Assembly: GCF_004102745.1 (NCBI RefSeq)
Contig: NZ_RLII01000004.1
Location: forward strand, 1-64,000
Direction of reading: 5' to 3'
Length of the DNA stretch: 64,000 bases
Source: Acetivibrio mesophilus
GTDB lineage: Bacteria > Bacillota > Clostridia > Acetivibrionales > Acetivibrionaceae
Part shown: positions 55,194 through 63,579 of the stretch, piece after piece
How the letters are laid out: each line of letters opens with the position of its first letter
Position numbering within the stretch: the stretch's first letter is position 1
Notes under the pieces: generated by a model
Seen by the model: only the letters and a program-made list of their open reading frames with translations
Told to the model about the DNA's origin: nothing
Database searches by the model: none
Made by a program: the position numbers and the translations under genes

Positions 55194-55245
55194 GTTTAAT
55201 CACTATCTTGCGGTCTGGGCCTAATAAAAAGGAGCTGTTTAAATT

Positions 55246-55779
55246 ATGAGTAATTTATTGTTAACTATACTGGAACTGCTTGAAGAATCATCTCAAAATT
55301 TGAATAGCGGTAAAACGCAGCAGTACAACCCAGCAAACAGAAATCCCAATAGAAATGTGATGAGGCCTGTTCAAAGACCTCCTTACAATTTGGGTACAGG
55401 AGGAAAACCAAGCCCAAATGGCAGACCTGCTACAAGTGGAGGTCTCAACCCTAATGGCAGTTCAAGCTTTGAAGGTGAGGGCCAAGGTTCATTTAACTAC
55501 CTCAGCCCCGAAGGCGAAGGTCAGGGCTCTTTAAACTACCTCAGCCCTGAAGGTGAAGTGAGTTTTGAAGGCTCTCATGGCCGGAAAGGTTCCTTGGGTT
55601 CGAAAGGTAATGCCAAATCCCAAAAGAATAGAATCATAACAACAGAGCCTTCTCATCAACCTACACTTTCCGACACTCACAATCTTGATTTCTCTGAGAT
55701 TACAGAGAGTGACATACTGCGTGGAATAGTTTTCTCAGAGATTCTGGGTAAACCCAGATCACTTAGAAGAGGCAGATAA
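55246..55779 (+). CDS. Low-complexity protein of unknown function in the floA operon
   Basis: 177 residues. The N-terminus (LLLTILELLEESSQNLNSGK) is helical. The middle is rich in Gly, Pro, Asn and Ser and has two near-identical 13-residue units (EGEGQGSFNYLSP and EGEGQGSLNYLSP). The C-terminus is more ordered (FSEITESDILRGIVFSEILGKPRSLRRGR). I do not recognise a family. It begins 53 bases after floA with AAGGAG before the ATG, in the place where Bacillus has yqfB, and should share its transcript. The ends look like short interaction helices. Confidence 0.7.
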   Translation: MSNLLLTILELLEESSQNLNSGKTQQYNPANRNPNRNVMRPVQRPPYNLGTGGKPSPNGRPATSGGLNPNGSSSFEGEGQGSFNYLSPEGEGQGSLNYLSPEGEVSFEGSHGRKGSLGSKGNAKSQKNRIITTEPSHQPTLSDTHNLDFSEITESDILRGIVFSEILGKPRSLRRGR

Positions 55780-55834
55780 TATATTGGGGATTGCATGTTC
55801 GACAGCAATTACAGTGAAATTAAAGAGGCTAAAT

Positions 55835-55880
55835 AAAAAAGAAGTAAATTCAGGTAAATTCCTAAATTTACTTCTTTTTT
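55835..55880. terminator. Bidirectional terminator between the floA operon and rubrerythrin
   Basis: AAAAAAGAAGTAAATT at 55835-55850 and AATTTACTTCTTTTTT at 55865-55880 form a perfect 16-bp stem with a 14-base loop. T-runs occur on both strands. It lies between convergent genes. Confidence 0.85.
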
Positions 55881-55901
55881 GTGACAATTGCTATATATTT
55901 A

Positions 55902-56495
55902 TTAGTAATTTTCCGCCAACAACTCAAAATATGCTTTTGGATGAATACATGCCGGACATTTTTCCGGTGCATTGTTTCCTTCATGTACATAACCGCAGTT
56001 TCTACATTTCCAGTAAACTTTTTCGTCTTTATTAAATACCTTATTATTTTCAATGTTTTCTGCGAGTTTCTTATACCTTGCTTCATGTCTTTCTTCAACT
56101 TCAGCTATCTTCCTGAAAGCTGCCGCTATTTCATCAAAGCCTTCCTCCTTTGCAACCTTTGCAAACTCAGGATAAAGCTTTGTCCACTCTTCATTCTCTC
56201 CTTCTGCTGCTGCCTTGAGGTTTTCTAAAGTATTTCCTTGAGCTACAGGATAATCTGCGTTTATCATAATTGAAGCAGGCAGTTCACCTTCTAAACCTTC
56301 AAGAAGAAATTTGTAGAATCTTTTTGCATGCTCCTTTTCATTATCGGCAGTTTCAATAAAAATAGCCTCAATCTGCTTATAACCTTCCTTATTGGCAACA
56401 GAAGCATAGAAGTTGTACCTTGTACGTGCTTGAGATTCCCCGGCAAATGCTTTCATAAGATTTTCCATTGTTTTTGTGTTTTTAAGACTCTTCAT
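55902..56495 (-). CDS. rbr: Rubrerythrin
   Basis: 197 residues. The N-terminal four-helix diiron domain (about 1-145) has the ExxH-type ligands in [57 protein letters not shown] and [10 protein letters not shown]. The C-terminal rubredoxin-like domain (about 158-192) has [20 protein letters not shown]. It reduces hydrogen peroxide and protects anaerobes from oxygen. GGAGG precedes the ATG. A promoter with an overlapping palindrome lies upstream at 56520-56570, suggesting control by a redox-sensitive repressor (inference). Confidence 0.97.
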   Translation of the reverse strand: MKSLKNTKTMENLMKAFAGESQARTRYNFYASVANKEGYKQIEAIFIETADNEKEHAKRFYKFLLEGLEGELPASIMINADYPVAQGNTLENLKAAAEGENEEWTKLYPEFAKVAKEEGFDEIAAAFRKIAEVEERHEARYKKLAENIENNKVFNKDEKVYWKCRNCGYVHEGNNAPEKCPACIHPKAYFELLAENY

Positions 56496-56519
56496 TTGGT
56501 ACCTCCTTAATTAAAGTGT

Positions 56520-56543
56520 AATTAGTATGTAACAATACTAATT
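56520..56543. promoter_or_regulatory. Perfect palindrome over the rubrerythrin promoter (candidate operator)
   Basis: AATTAGTAT at 56520-56528 and ATACTAATT at 56535-56543 are perfect inverted repeats with a 6-base spacer. On the minus strand the candidate -10 TAGAAT (56546-56541) overlaps the palindrome, and TTGCTT is found 18 bases upstream of it. A protein bound here would block transcription. The sequence is not a standard PerR or Rex site. Confidence 0.6.
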
Positions 56544-56711
56544 CTATCACAATTCCAGAAATTAAAGCAACTCTTTAAACCGTAACGAAACTTCTGCAAT
56601 TCGACAAATACCCCTTTGCAAAATTTTACAATTTTAACATCTTAATATTACAAATATTTTAAATCTCTCTTAAAAAAAAAATTTTTTCTCCCCCCTGTAC
56701 TTAATTATGTG

Positions 56712-56740
56712 TTACAATTAAATGTATACTAAAATATAAG
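56712..56740 (+). promoter_or_regulatory. Candidate sigma-A promoter of the LCP gene
   Basis: TTACAA at 56712-56717 and TATAAG at 56735-56740 are separated by 17 bases. The start would be near 56747, about 56 bases before the ATG at 56803. Confidence 0.55.
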
Positions 56741-56802
56741 TAGTGCATATAAATCATTGTTAAAAAAACAGTAATACAGTTAATTATTAAGGGGTTTTTG
56801 TA

Positions 56803-57936
56803 ATGGCGCAAAAAAAGATTTTTTCTAAGAAAAAGAATTTAACTTTTAAAAAAACCTTGCTTATTTGGCTGAGCAGTTTTTTATTCATAGGGGTACTGAT
56901 ATTTCTTCTAGGCAGATATGTTCTAAGTGATGGCAACGATAGTTCTGAGGTAGACAATGATATTATATATCCTCCTGTCTCAAGCTTTAAGCCTATTGAC
57001 TTTTCGGTATCCGACGATGTGTATGGTAAATCTGACGATGAAATTGATATAAGTAAAATGCAGGGACTTACGAACGGTATGAAATACCCGGAGAACCTAG
57101 TTGATAATAACAGCAGGAATATATTGTTTATCGGTCAGGACAAATTGTCAGGTCTGTACGACACTATAGGTATATTAAGTATTGATAAAAAAAACCAGAA
57201 GCTAAAAATAATAATGATTCCCCGTGACTTATACATAGACTATAATGCCAAAGTTAAACACTACTTAGAAGCAAACAATAAAGTAAACGACCCGGACTTT
57301 TATAAAATTAATTGCGCCTATAATATAGGTCCCTATATGAAATATGATGGAAAATTCGGTGCATACTCAATGAATTTTCTAGCAGCACTGATTAAAGAAA
57401 TTTTTGATATTGAAGTTCATGATTATGTTAGGGTAAACACCGAAGGTTTCGCTCAAATTGTAGACCTTTTTGGAGGAGTTGACATCAATGTTCCATACAA
57501 CATGCATTACGATGACATATATCAGGATCTTTATATCCATATAAATAAGGGATGGAATCATCTTGACGGCAAGAAAGCCGAAGGTTTCGTCCGCTACAGA
57601 CAGAGCAATGACGAAATGGGAAATATTACTCATTCTATCGGTGACTATGAAAGAAAGAAGAACCAGATGAATTTTATCAAAGCATTTATTGAACAGCATG
57701 GGACAATATCCAATATCGACAAGCTTCCAAGTCTCATTTCAACGCTAAACAAATATATGAAGCACAGTATCGGAGTCGGTGATATTTTAACATCTTATAT
57801 GGGTTATGCCAAAGATATCATTATATATAAATACCCGATTGAAACCTACACAGTTACCGGAAAAGATAAATACATGAATCAAAGATACTATATTGTAATC
57901 GACAATGACACCAACAATTCCGTAGTACAAAACTAA
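56803..57936 (+). CDS. LytR-CpsA-Psr (LCP) family cell wall glycopolymer ligase
   Basis: 377 residues. A basic cytoplasmic N-terminus and one transmembrane helix (about 25-45) are followed by the extracellular LCP domain (about 105-330), with ILFIGQDKLSGLYDTIGILSID, the catalytic IMIPRDLYID and the C-terminal GWNHLDGKKAEGFVRYRQSND. Such enzymes transfer teichoic-acid-like or polysaccharide chains to peptidoglycan. AAGGGG lies before the ATG. It stands alone between a promoter and a strong terminator. Confidence 0.93.
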   Translation: MAQKKIFSKKKNLTFKKTLLIWLSSFLFIGVLIFLLGRYVLSDGNDSSEVDNDIIYPPVSSFKPIDFSVSDDVYGKSDDEIDISKMQGLTNGMKYPENLVDNNSRNILFIGQDKLSGLYDTIGILSIDKKNQKLKIIMIPRDLYIDYNAKVKHYLEANNKVNDPDFYKINCAYNIGPYMKYDGKFGAYSMNFLAALIKEIFDIEVHDYVRVNTEGFAQIVDLFGGVDINVPYNMHYDDIYQDLYIHINKGWNHLDGKKAEGFVRYRQSNDEMGNITHSIGDYERKKNQMNFIKAFIEQHGTISNIDKLPSLISTLNKYMKHSIGVGDILTSYMGYAKDIIIYKYPIETYTVTGKDKYMNQRYYIVIDNDTNNSVVQN

Positions 57937-57971
57937 GATTTTAGTTAATTAGATAATCAGTAAATTTTATA

Positions 57972-58018
57972 ACTGCTTCAGAAGGATAGCACATATCCTT
58001 CTGAAGCAGTTTTATTTT
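57972..58018 (+). terminator. Strong intrinsic terminator after the LCP gene
   Basis: ACTGCTTCAGAAGGATA at 57972-57988 and TATCCTTCTGAAGCAGT at 57994-58010 form a perfect 17-bp stem with a 5-base loop, followed by TTTATTTT. Confidence 0.95.
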
Positions 58019-58127
58019 GCTCTTTTGTTAGTTACATAAATTGGAATAATAAATTTAACTGCTTTGTATAAATTATATTTAGAGTCTTGGAATTTAGTTA
58101 AAATTTGAATCTAAGGAGGCTATATTC

Positions 58128-58448
58128 ATGTATCCTCATATACACAGATATAAGTTCGAATCAAAGACCGCCAACAGGCATAATCACAGGATAATAGGTT
58201 ACACCGACAATATAATCGGTATAGAAATCTTTCATATCCATGCATATTATGGTATTTCATCGTATAACGGACATACCCACTATTTCTCGGGATTTACCGG
58301 TCTTCCTATCAAAACTGAAAACGGTCATATTCATAGAATAGAAGGTATACTTGAATTAGCTTCAAATCACGAACATATATACAGAAACTATACCGATGAA
58401 GATATTGAGTACATTTATTATAATATATTGGATCATGCATATATTTAA
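58128..58448 (+). CDS. YmaF-like histidine-rich protein
   Basis: 106 residues with six HxH motifs (HIH, HNH, HIH, HTH, HIH, HEH) spaced along the chain. This is the pattern of the YmaF family of Firmicutes, which has no known activity. No signal peptide, membrane segment or Cys is present. Repeated HxH points to metal binding (inference). AAGGAGG precedes the ATG. It is a single gene between the LCP terminator and a hairpin at 58576-58613. Confidence 0.85.
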   Translation: MYPHIHRYKFESKTANRHNHRIIGYTDNIIGIEIFHIHAYYGISSYNGHTHYFSGFTGLPIKTENGHIHRIEGILELASNHEHIYRNYTDEDIEYIYYNILDHAYI

Positions 58449-58575
58449 ATGATTTTTATATAACGACTTGCTTTTTTCATTAAAACCCATTATTATATAT
58501 TATATGATTAAAACAAATTATTTGTCGGAAAAAATTGTCTTTTTGTTTATGTGCAATGAATATTGAGCTACGACA

Positions 58576-58613
58576 AAAAAAGGCGTTTCATGATTCTTTT
58601 GATTCGCCTTTTT
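58576..58613 (+). terminator. Hairpin and T-run between ymaF and glnN
   Basis: AAAAAGGCG at 58577-58585 and CGCCTTTTT at 58605-58613 form a 9-bp stem with a 19-base loop. It lies 130 bases after the ymaF stop and about 70 bases before glnN, so it may terminate ymaF or act in a glnN leader. Confidence 0.6.
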
Positions 58614-58681
58614 CTTATAATTGATTATTACAGTTTTTGGTAATTTTATATTCTATCTACTATTGAAAGGGGATTTAGATA

Positions 58682-60799
58682 ATGGTTAATGATGAATTAC
58701 AGACATATTCATTAACAGAAGTTTTTGGTTCAAATGTATTTAATGATGCTGCAATGAGAGAACGCCTTCCAAAACTTGCGTACAAGGCATTAAAGAAGAC
58801 TATAGATGAAGGTATTCCTCTAGATCGCGAAATAGCAGAAATAGTTGCAAACGCAATGAAAGACTGGGCAATTGACAAAGGTGCAACACATTATACCCAC
58901 TGGTTTCAACCTATGACTGGAATCACAGCAGAAAAACACGACTCCTTTATTTCCCCCACACCGGATGGAAAAGTCATAATGGAATTTTCAGGAAAAGAAC
59001 TTATAAAAGGTGAACCCGACGCATCTTCCTTTCCTTCCGGAGGCTTAAGAGCTACTTTCGAGGCTAGAGGATACACTGCTTGGGACTGTACATCACCGGC
59101 CTTTGTAAAGGATAGCACTCTTTATATTCCAACAGTTTTCTGTTCGTATACCGGCGAAGTACTGGACAAAAAGACTCCTCTTCTTCGTTCTATGGAAGCA
59201 ATATCAACTCAAGCCCTTCGTATACTTAGACTTCTTGGAAACACAACCACCAAAAAAGTAATTACTACAGTAGGTGCCGAACAGGAATATTTTTTGGTTG
59301 ACAAAAGACTTCATGACCAACGTAAAGACCTTATCTATACCGGTCGAACGCTTTTTGGTGCAATGCCTCCAAAGGGACAAGAAATGGAAGATCACTATTA
59401 TGGTACCTTAAAGGAAAGAGTATCGTCCTTTATGAAGGAATTGGATCAAGAGCTCTGGAAACTGGGTGTCTCAGCAAAAACAAAACACAACGAGGTGGCT
59501 CCCGCGCAGCACGAGCTTGCCCCAATCTTCAATACAGCCAATATTGCCACCGATCACAACCAGCTGATAATGGACGTTCTTAAAAAAGTTGCCCACAGGC
59601 ACGGCTTTGTTTGCCTGCTCCACGAAAAGCCTTTTGCAGGGCTTAACGGATCCGGTAAGCATAACAACTGGTCCATGAGTACCGATGATGGGCAAAACCT
59701 GTTGGATCCGGGCCGTACACCCCACGAAAACGCACAGTTTCTTATTTTCCTTTGTGCAGTAATAAAGGCTGTGGACGAGTATCCAGAACTTCTTAGATGC
59801 GCGGCTTCAAATGCCGGTAATGATCATCGTCTCGGAGCCCATGAAGCACCTCCGGCAATAATATCTATATACCTGGGCGAACAGCTTACGGATATCCTTG
59901 AGCAAATTGAGAATAATGGAGGAGCAAAATCTTCAAAACAGACAAAACGTCTGAAAATCGGGGTAACAACACTTCCTGTTCTGCCGCAGGATGCCACCGA
60001 CAGAAATAGAACTTCTCCCTTTGCATTTACGGGAAACAAGTTTGAGTTTAGAATGGTTCCTTCATCCGCTTCAATTGCAGGCCCTGTCTTTGTGATTAAC
60101 ACCATAGTTGCCGAAGAACTTCGCCAAATTGCAGACAGGCTTGAAAAAGCAAAAGACTTGAATGCAGAGATTCATGATGTTCTTAAAGAAATAGTGAAAA
60201 ACCACAAAAGAGTAATATTCAATGGCAACAATTACTCCGATGACTGGATTGAAGAAGCCAAAAAAAGAGGTCTTCCCAATATATGCTCGACAGTCGAAGC
60301 AACAAAAGCATTAATAGAAGAAAAAAGTATTCATGTATTTGAAAATCATAATGTTTTAAGTAGACTAGAGTTGCACTCCAGATATGAAATTTTCCTTGAA
60401 AACTACATGAAAACAATTAATATCGAAGCATTAACTATGATAGAAATGACCAAACGGGATATTATCCCCGCTGTTATCTCCTTTATTACAAAAGTTGCCG
60501 ATTCAATAAGCTCTGTTAAATCAGCCGGTGTTAAAGCTGACACCAGCGTTCAGGCAGAGCTTTTGGAAGAAGTGTCCTCACTGCTTACTGACCTCAAAAA
60601 GAATTTGACTGCCCTTGAAAAAGCAACTTCAGATGCAGCACATTTCACCGGGGACACATATCAAAAAGCCTGCGTGTATAGAGATGATGTGTTTGTGAGG
60701 ATGAATGAACTGCGTGCTGTAGCTGACAAACTAGAAACACTGACTGATGCCAAGATGTGGCCGTTCCCGACATACGGTGAGCTTCTCTTTAATGTATAA
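58682..60799 (+). CDS. glnN: Type III glutamine synthetase
   Basis: 705 residues, the length of GSIII (GlnN) and much longer than GSI. The N-terminal GSIII domain includes THYTHWFQPMTG and FPSGGLRATFEARGYTAWD. The catalytic core has TVGAEQEYFLVD, KHNEVAPAQHELAP, HEKPFAGLNGSGKHNNWSM and the FEFRMVPSSAS segment. It makes glutamine from glutamate, ammonia and ATP. AAAGGGG lies before the ATG. It has its own terminator. Confidence 0.97.
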   Translation: MVNDELQTYSLTEVFGSNVFNDAAMRERLPKLAYKALKKTIDEGIPLDREIAEIVANAMKDWAIDKGATHYTHWFQPMTGITAEKHDSFISPTPDGKVIMEFSGKELIKGEPDASSFPSGGLRATFEARGYTAWDCTSPAFVKDSTLYIPTVFCSYTGEVLDKKTPLLRSMEAISTQALRILRLLGNTTTKKVITTVGAEQEYFLVDKRLHDQRKDLIYTGRTLFGAMPPKGQEMEDHYYGTLKERVSSFMKELDQELWKLGVSAKTKHNEVAPAQHELAPIFNTANIATDHNQLIMDVLKKVAHRHGFVCLLHEKPFAGLNGSGKHNNWSMSTDDGQNLLDPGRTPHENAQFLIFLCAVIKAVDEYPELLRCAASNAGNDHRLGAHEAPPAIISIYLGEQLTDILEQIENNGGAKSSKQTKRLKIGVTTLPVLPQDATDRNRTSPFAFTGNKFEFRMVPSSASIAGPVFVINTIVAEELRQIADRLEKAKDLNAEIHDVLKEIVKNHKRVIFNGNNYSDDWIEEAKKRGLPNICSTVEATKALIEEKSIHVFENHNVLSRLELHSRYEIFLENYMKTINIEALTMIEMTKRDIIPAVISFITKVADSISSVKSAGVKADTSVQAELLEEVSSLLTDLKKNLTALEKATSDAAHFTGDTYQKACVYRDDVFVRMNELRAVADKLETLTDAKMWPFPTYGELLFNV

Positions 60800-60828
60800 A
60801 TTTCCGACTTTGAAATACTGTTAATATA

Positions 60829-60858
60829 AAAAGCCCTCCTTTTATTAGGGGGGCTTTT
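60829..60858. terminator. Terminator between glnN and the oxidoreductase operon
   Basis: AAAAGCCCTCCT near 60829-60840 pairs with AGGGGGGCTTTT at 60847-60858 (one bulged or mismatched G). It lies between convergent transcription units and can serve both strands. Confidence 0.85.
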
Positions 60859-60918
60859 ATCAACTATTTATTTTTACTTAAGTCTATCAAAAGCTATAAA
60901 ACTAAAACTCCACTAACA

Positions 60919-61452
60919 TTAATACTGCATACCGAACTCAAGGGCTTTCATTTCTACGGGAATCAAGCTGTGCTTCTTACTAGGCAGTGTCTTCTTTAGA
61001 GCTACTTCAAAATTCTCCTTAGACACTATATTTGTAAGAGCTATTAGCTTTCCTAAAAGAATTATATTGGCAAAAGCGGGATTTCCCATGTTAAAGGCAG
61101 TCTCGGTAGCAGGTACGCCGTAAACCTCTACATCCTTCCTTTCCGGTGTCCTTTGAACCAGGGAACTGTCTTTAATAATTATTCCTCCACTCTCTACCGC
61201 ATTCTCAAACTTGTCAAGGGATGGACCGTTCATAACTATCAAAGTTGTAGCTGTATTTAGAATAGGAGAACCTATTACCTCATCGGAAATTATAACATTA
61301 CAATTGGCAGTACCGCCCCTCATTTCCGGACCGTAAGACGGAAGCCATGATACATTTTTATTCTCCAACATTCCTGCGTAGGCAAGAATTCTTCCTGCCG
61401 ATAGTATTCCTTGTCCACCAAAACCTGCCATAATAATCTGCTGATCTGCCAT
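60919..61452 (-). CDS. 2-oxoacid:ferredoxin oxidoreductase, gamma subunit
   Basis: 177 residues of the POR gamma fold with IIMAGFGGQGILSAGRILAYAGM at the N-terminus, SYGPEMRGGTANCNVIIS and the C-terminal helical part. It is the small subunit of a 2-ketoisovalerate (VOR) or 2-oxoglutarate (KOR) ferredoxin oxidoreductase. It is the last gene of the four-gene operon and starts 5 bases after the beta subunit gene. Confidence 0.92.
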   Translation of the reverse strand: MADQQIIMAGFGGQGILSAGRILAYAGMLENKNVSWLPSYGPEMRGGTANCNVIISDEVIGSPILNTATTLIVMNGPSLDKFENAVESGGIIIKDSSLVQRTPERKDVEVYGVPATETAFNMGNPAFANIILLGKLIALTNIVSKENFEVALKKTLPSKKHSLIPVEMKALEFGMQY

Positions 61453-61457
61453 TTAAC

Positions 61458-62204
61458 TTACACCTCCAAATCCTTGCCCTTAAAATTCCCCAACGGGTAA
61501 ACCGGAATCATCTTATCCTGTATCCATTTCAAGGACTCTACAGGATTCAATCCCCAGTTTGTAGGACAGGAGGATAAAACCTCAACAATTGAGAAACCCA
61601 AGTTCGCCATCTGAACCTGAAATGCCTTCTTTATGGCTTTCTTTGCATTCTTAATATTCTTTATGTCATGCATTGAAACCCTTTCTATATACACTGCACC
61701 CTCAAGTGTAGCGAGAAGCTCGCAAACATTTATCGGATATCCGTGAAGCTCCGGATTTCTACCTAAAGGAGAGGTGGTTGTAACCTGATTAATTAATGTT
61801 GTAGGAGCCATTTGCCCGGATGTCATTCCGTAAATAGCATTGTTTACAAATATAACAGTTATTTTTTCGCCTCTTGTAGCAGCATGGACGATTTCAGCCG
61901 TACCTATTGCAGCCAAATCTCCGTCTCCTTGATAGGCAAATACAACATTATCAGGATTAACTCTCTTTACACCGGTCGCAACGGCCGGAGCCCTACCATG
62001 AGCCGCCTGAACCATATCACAATTAAAATACTCATAATTGTTATAAGTACATCCAACAGGTGAGATACCTATTGTCTTTCCTTCAATATCAAGCTCATCT
62101 ATAACTTCAGCTATAAGTCTATGGACTATCCCATGAGTACATCCGGGACAGTAGTGCATAGATACATCCACTAAAGCATGTGGTTTTTTAAAAACTGTAT
62201 CCAT
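61458..62204 (-). CDS. 2-oxoacid:ferredoxin oxidoreductase, beta (thiamine diphosphate) subunit
   Basis: 248 residues. The Cys motif HYCPGCTHGIVHR lies at the N-terminus. The ThDP-binding block is YQGDGDLAAIGTAEIVHAATRG with the following FVNNAIYGMTSGQMAPTT. It holds the thiamine cofactor where the oxoacid is cleaved to an acyl-CoA. The exact substrate (branched oxoacid or 2-oxoglutarate) cannot be fixed by reading alone. Together with ilvE nearby, a branched-chain route is plausible. Confidence 0.92.
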   Translation of the reverse strand: MDTVFKKPHALVDVSMHYCPGCTHGIVHRLIAEVIDELDIEGKTIGISPVGCTYNNYEYFNCDMVQAAHGRAPAVATGVKRVNPDNVVFAYQGDGDLAAIGTAEIVHAATRGEKITVIFVNNAIYGMTSGQMAPTTLINQVTTTSPLGRNPELHGYPINVCELLATLEGAVYIERVSMHDIKNIKNAKKAIKKAFQVQMANLGFSIVEVLSSCPTNWGLNPVESLKWIQDKMIPVYPLGNFKGKDLEV

Positions 62205-62251
62205 TTTTCTTCCCCTTCCAAAATAAAATGCTCGATCAGAGTTTCAAATCA

Positions 62252-63310
62252 TTATTTATTCAGAATTTCCTTTATCTTGTCCAGTATTTCCTTCTGTGTC
62301 GGTATCATTCCACCCATTCTTCCATGGAAATACACAGGCTTTTTGCCGTTAACAGCCATCTTTACATCCTCAACCATTTGACCTGCATTAAGCTCTACCG
62401 ACAAAAATGCTTTCGGCACATCTGCATATTTTTCATATTCCGCTGTCGGGAAAGGCCACAAGGTTATAGGTCTAATCAAGCCAACCTTTATTCCTTCCTT
62501 CTGAGCCATTTTTATAACATTCTTAACTATTCTTGCAACTGTACCAAAGGCTGTTACAATAATATCTGCATCCTCGCAATTATAGCTTTCAACACGGGTT
62601 TCCTTTTCTTCTATTAATCTGTATTTAGCCTGCAGCTTTTGGTTGTGCTTTTCCAACACTTCAGGTTGAATATATATTGAGGTTGTAGTATTGTGCTCCC
62701 TCTTCATCTGTGTACCTGTAGTAGCCCAGGATTTATCGGCTTTATCAATGTTTTCAACATCTTTAAACTCAACAGATTCCATCATCTGTCCTAAAATTCC
62801 GTCACCCATGATCATTGATACAATTCTATACCTGTCAGCAATGTTAAATGCCTCCACAGTCAACTCATACAATTCCTGAACGCTGGAAGGTGCCAGTACA
62901 ACCATCTTATAGTCTCCATGACCCCCACCTTTTACAGCTTGGAAATAATCACACTGTGCAGGCAATATTCCCCCAAGACCCGGACCGCATCTTACAATAT
63001 TAACAACAACTGCAGGAAGCTCTGCACCGGCAATATAAGACAATCCTTCCTGTTTTAAGCTTATACCCGGACTGGATGACGAAGTTAGAACCCTTGCTCC
63101 TGCGCTGGCAGCACCATAAACCATGTTTATGGCAGCAACTTCACTTTCTGCTTGAATAAAAGTTCCTCCAAGCTCCGGCATTTTTTTGGCCAAATAATGC
63201 GCAATTTCAGTTTGTGGTGTGATCGGGTATCCGAAGTAATGCCTGCATCCTGCTCTTAAAGCAGCTTCTGCAATAACCTCGTTTCCCTTCATTAATAATT
63301 TTTCTCCCAT
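62252..63310 (-). CDS. 2-oxoacid:ferredoxin oxidoreductase, alpha subunit
   Basis: 352 residues from the ATG at 63310; a TTG three codons upstream lies too near the GGGGG. The pyrimidine-binding domain has GYPITPQTEIAHYLAKK, QAESEVAAINMVYGAASAG and SSSPGISLKQEGLSYIAGAELP. The C-terminal transketolase-like domain has VTAFGTVARIVKN. It is the VorB/KorA type without a fused gamma subunit. It pairs with the beta subunit gene 47 bases downstream. Confidence 0.92.
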   Translation of the reverse strand: MGEKLLMKGNEVIAEAALRAGCRHYFGYPITPQTEIAHYLAKKMPELGGTFIQAESEVAAINMVYGAASAGARVLTSSSSPGISLKQEGLSYIAGAELPAVVVNIVRCGPGLGGILPAQCDYFQAVKGGGHGDYKMVVLAPSSVQELYELTVEAFNIADRYRIVSMIMGDGILGQMMESVEFKDVENIDKADKSWATTGTQMKREHNTTTSIYIQPEVLEKHNQKLQAKYRLIEEKETRVESYNCEDADIIVTAFGTVARIVKNVIKMAQKEGIKVGLIRPITLWPFPTAEYEKYADVPKAFLSVELNAGQMVEDVKMAVNGKKPVYFHGRMGGMIPTQKEILDKIKEILNK

Positions 63311-63360
63311 ATATTCCAAGTCCCCCTAATCTGTTTCATTACAAACTTTATTTACATAAC

Positions 63361-63567
63361 TTACTTATAAACTTCTATAACACAATCGGGACAAATCGTC
63401 GCACAAAAAGCACATCCTATGCACTTGTCCATATCTATAACTCCTGCCGGATGAAAACCCTTCTGGTTTAATTTATCCTCATTCATAACAACTATCTTCT
63501 TAGGGCAAACTGTTGTGCACAATTTACATCCCTTGCATCTGTTTTCATCAAAAATAACTCTAGCCAT
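63361..63567 (-). CDS. 2-oxoacid:ferredoxin oxidoreductase, ferredoxin (delta) subunit
   Basis: 68 residues from the ATG at 63567, with GGGGG 6 bases upstream. Two CxxCxxCxxxCP clusters are present (CKGCKLCTTVCP and CIGCAFCATICP), so it carries two [4Fe-4S] centres that pass electrons to free ferredoxin. The KNQKGFHP-type linker (LNQKGFHPAGVIDMDKCIGC) is typical of this subunit. It is first in the operon. Confidence 0.93.
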   Translation of the reverse strand: MARVIFDENRCKGCKLCTTVCPKKIVVMNEDKLNQKGFHPAGVIDMDKCIGCAFCATICPDCVIEVYK

Positions 63568-63579
63568 CAAAATCCCCCA

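Larger units (their letters stand above)
56496..56802. other. Divergent region between rubrerythrin and the LCP gene
   Basis: 307 bases without a gene. It holds the rubrerythrin promoter and palindrome (56520-56570) and a sigma-A promoter for the LCP gene (56712-56740). A run of A and T (about 56660-56690) lies between them. Confidence 0.7.

Noticed and set aside
55784-56035. An 83-codon plus-strand open frame after the floA operon
   Set aside because: It runs through the bidirectional terminator and antisense to rubrerythrin, so it is a shadow frame.
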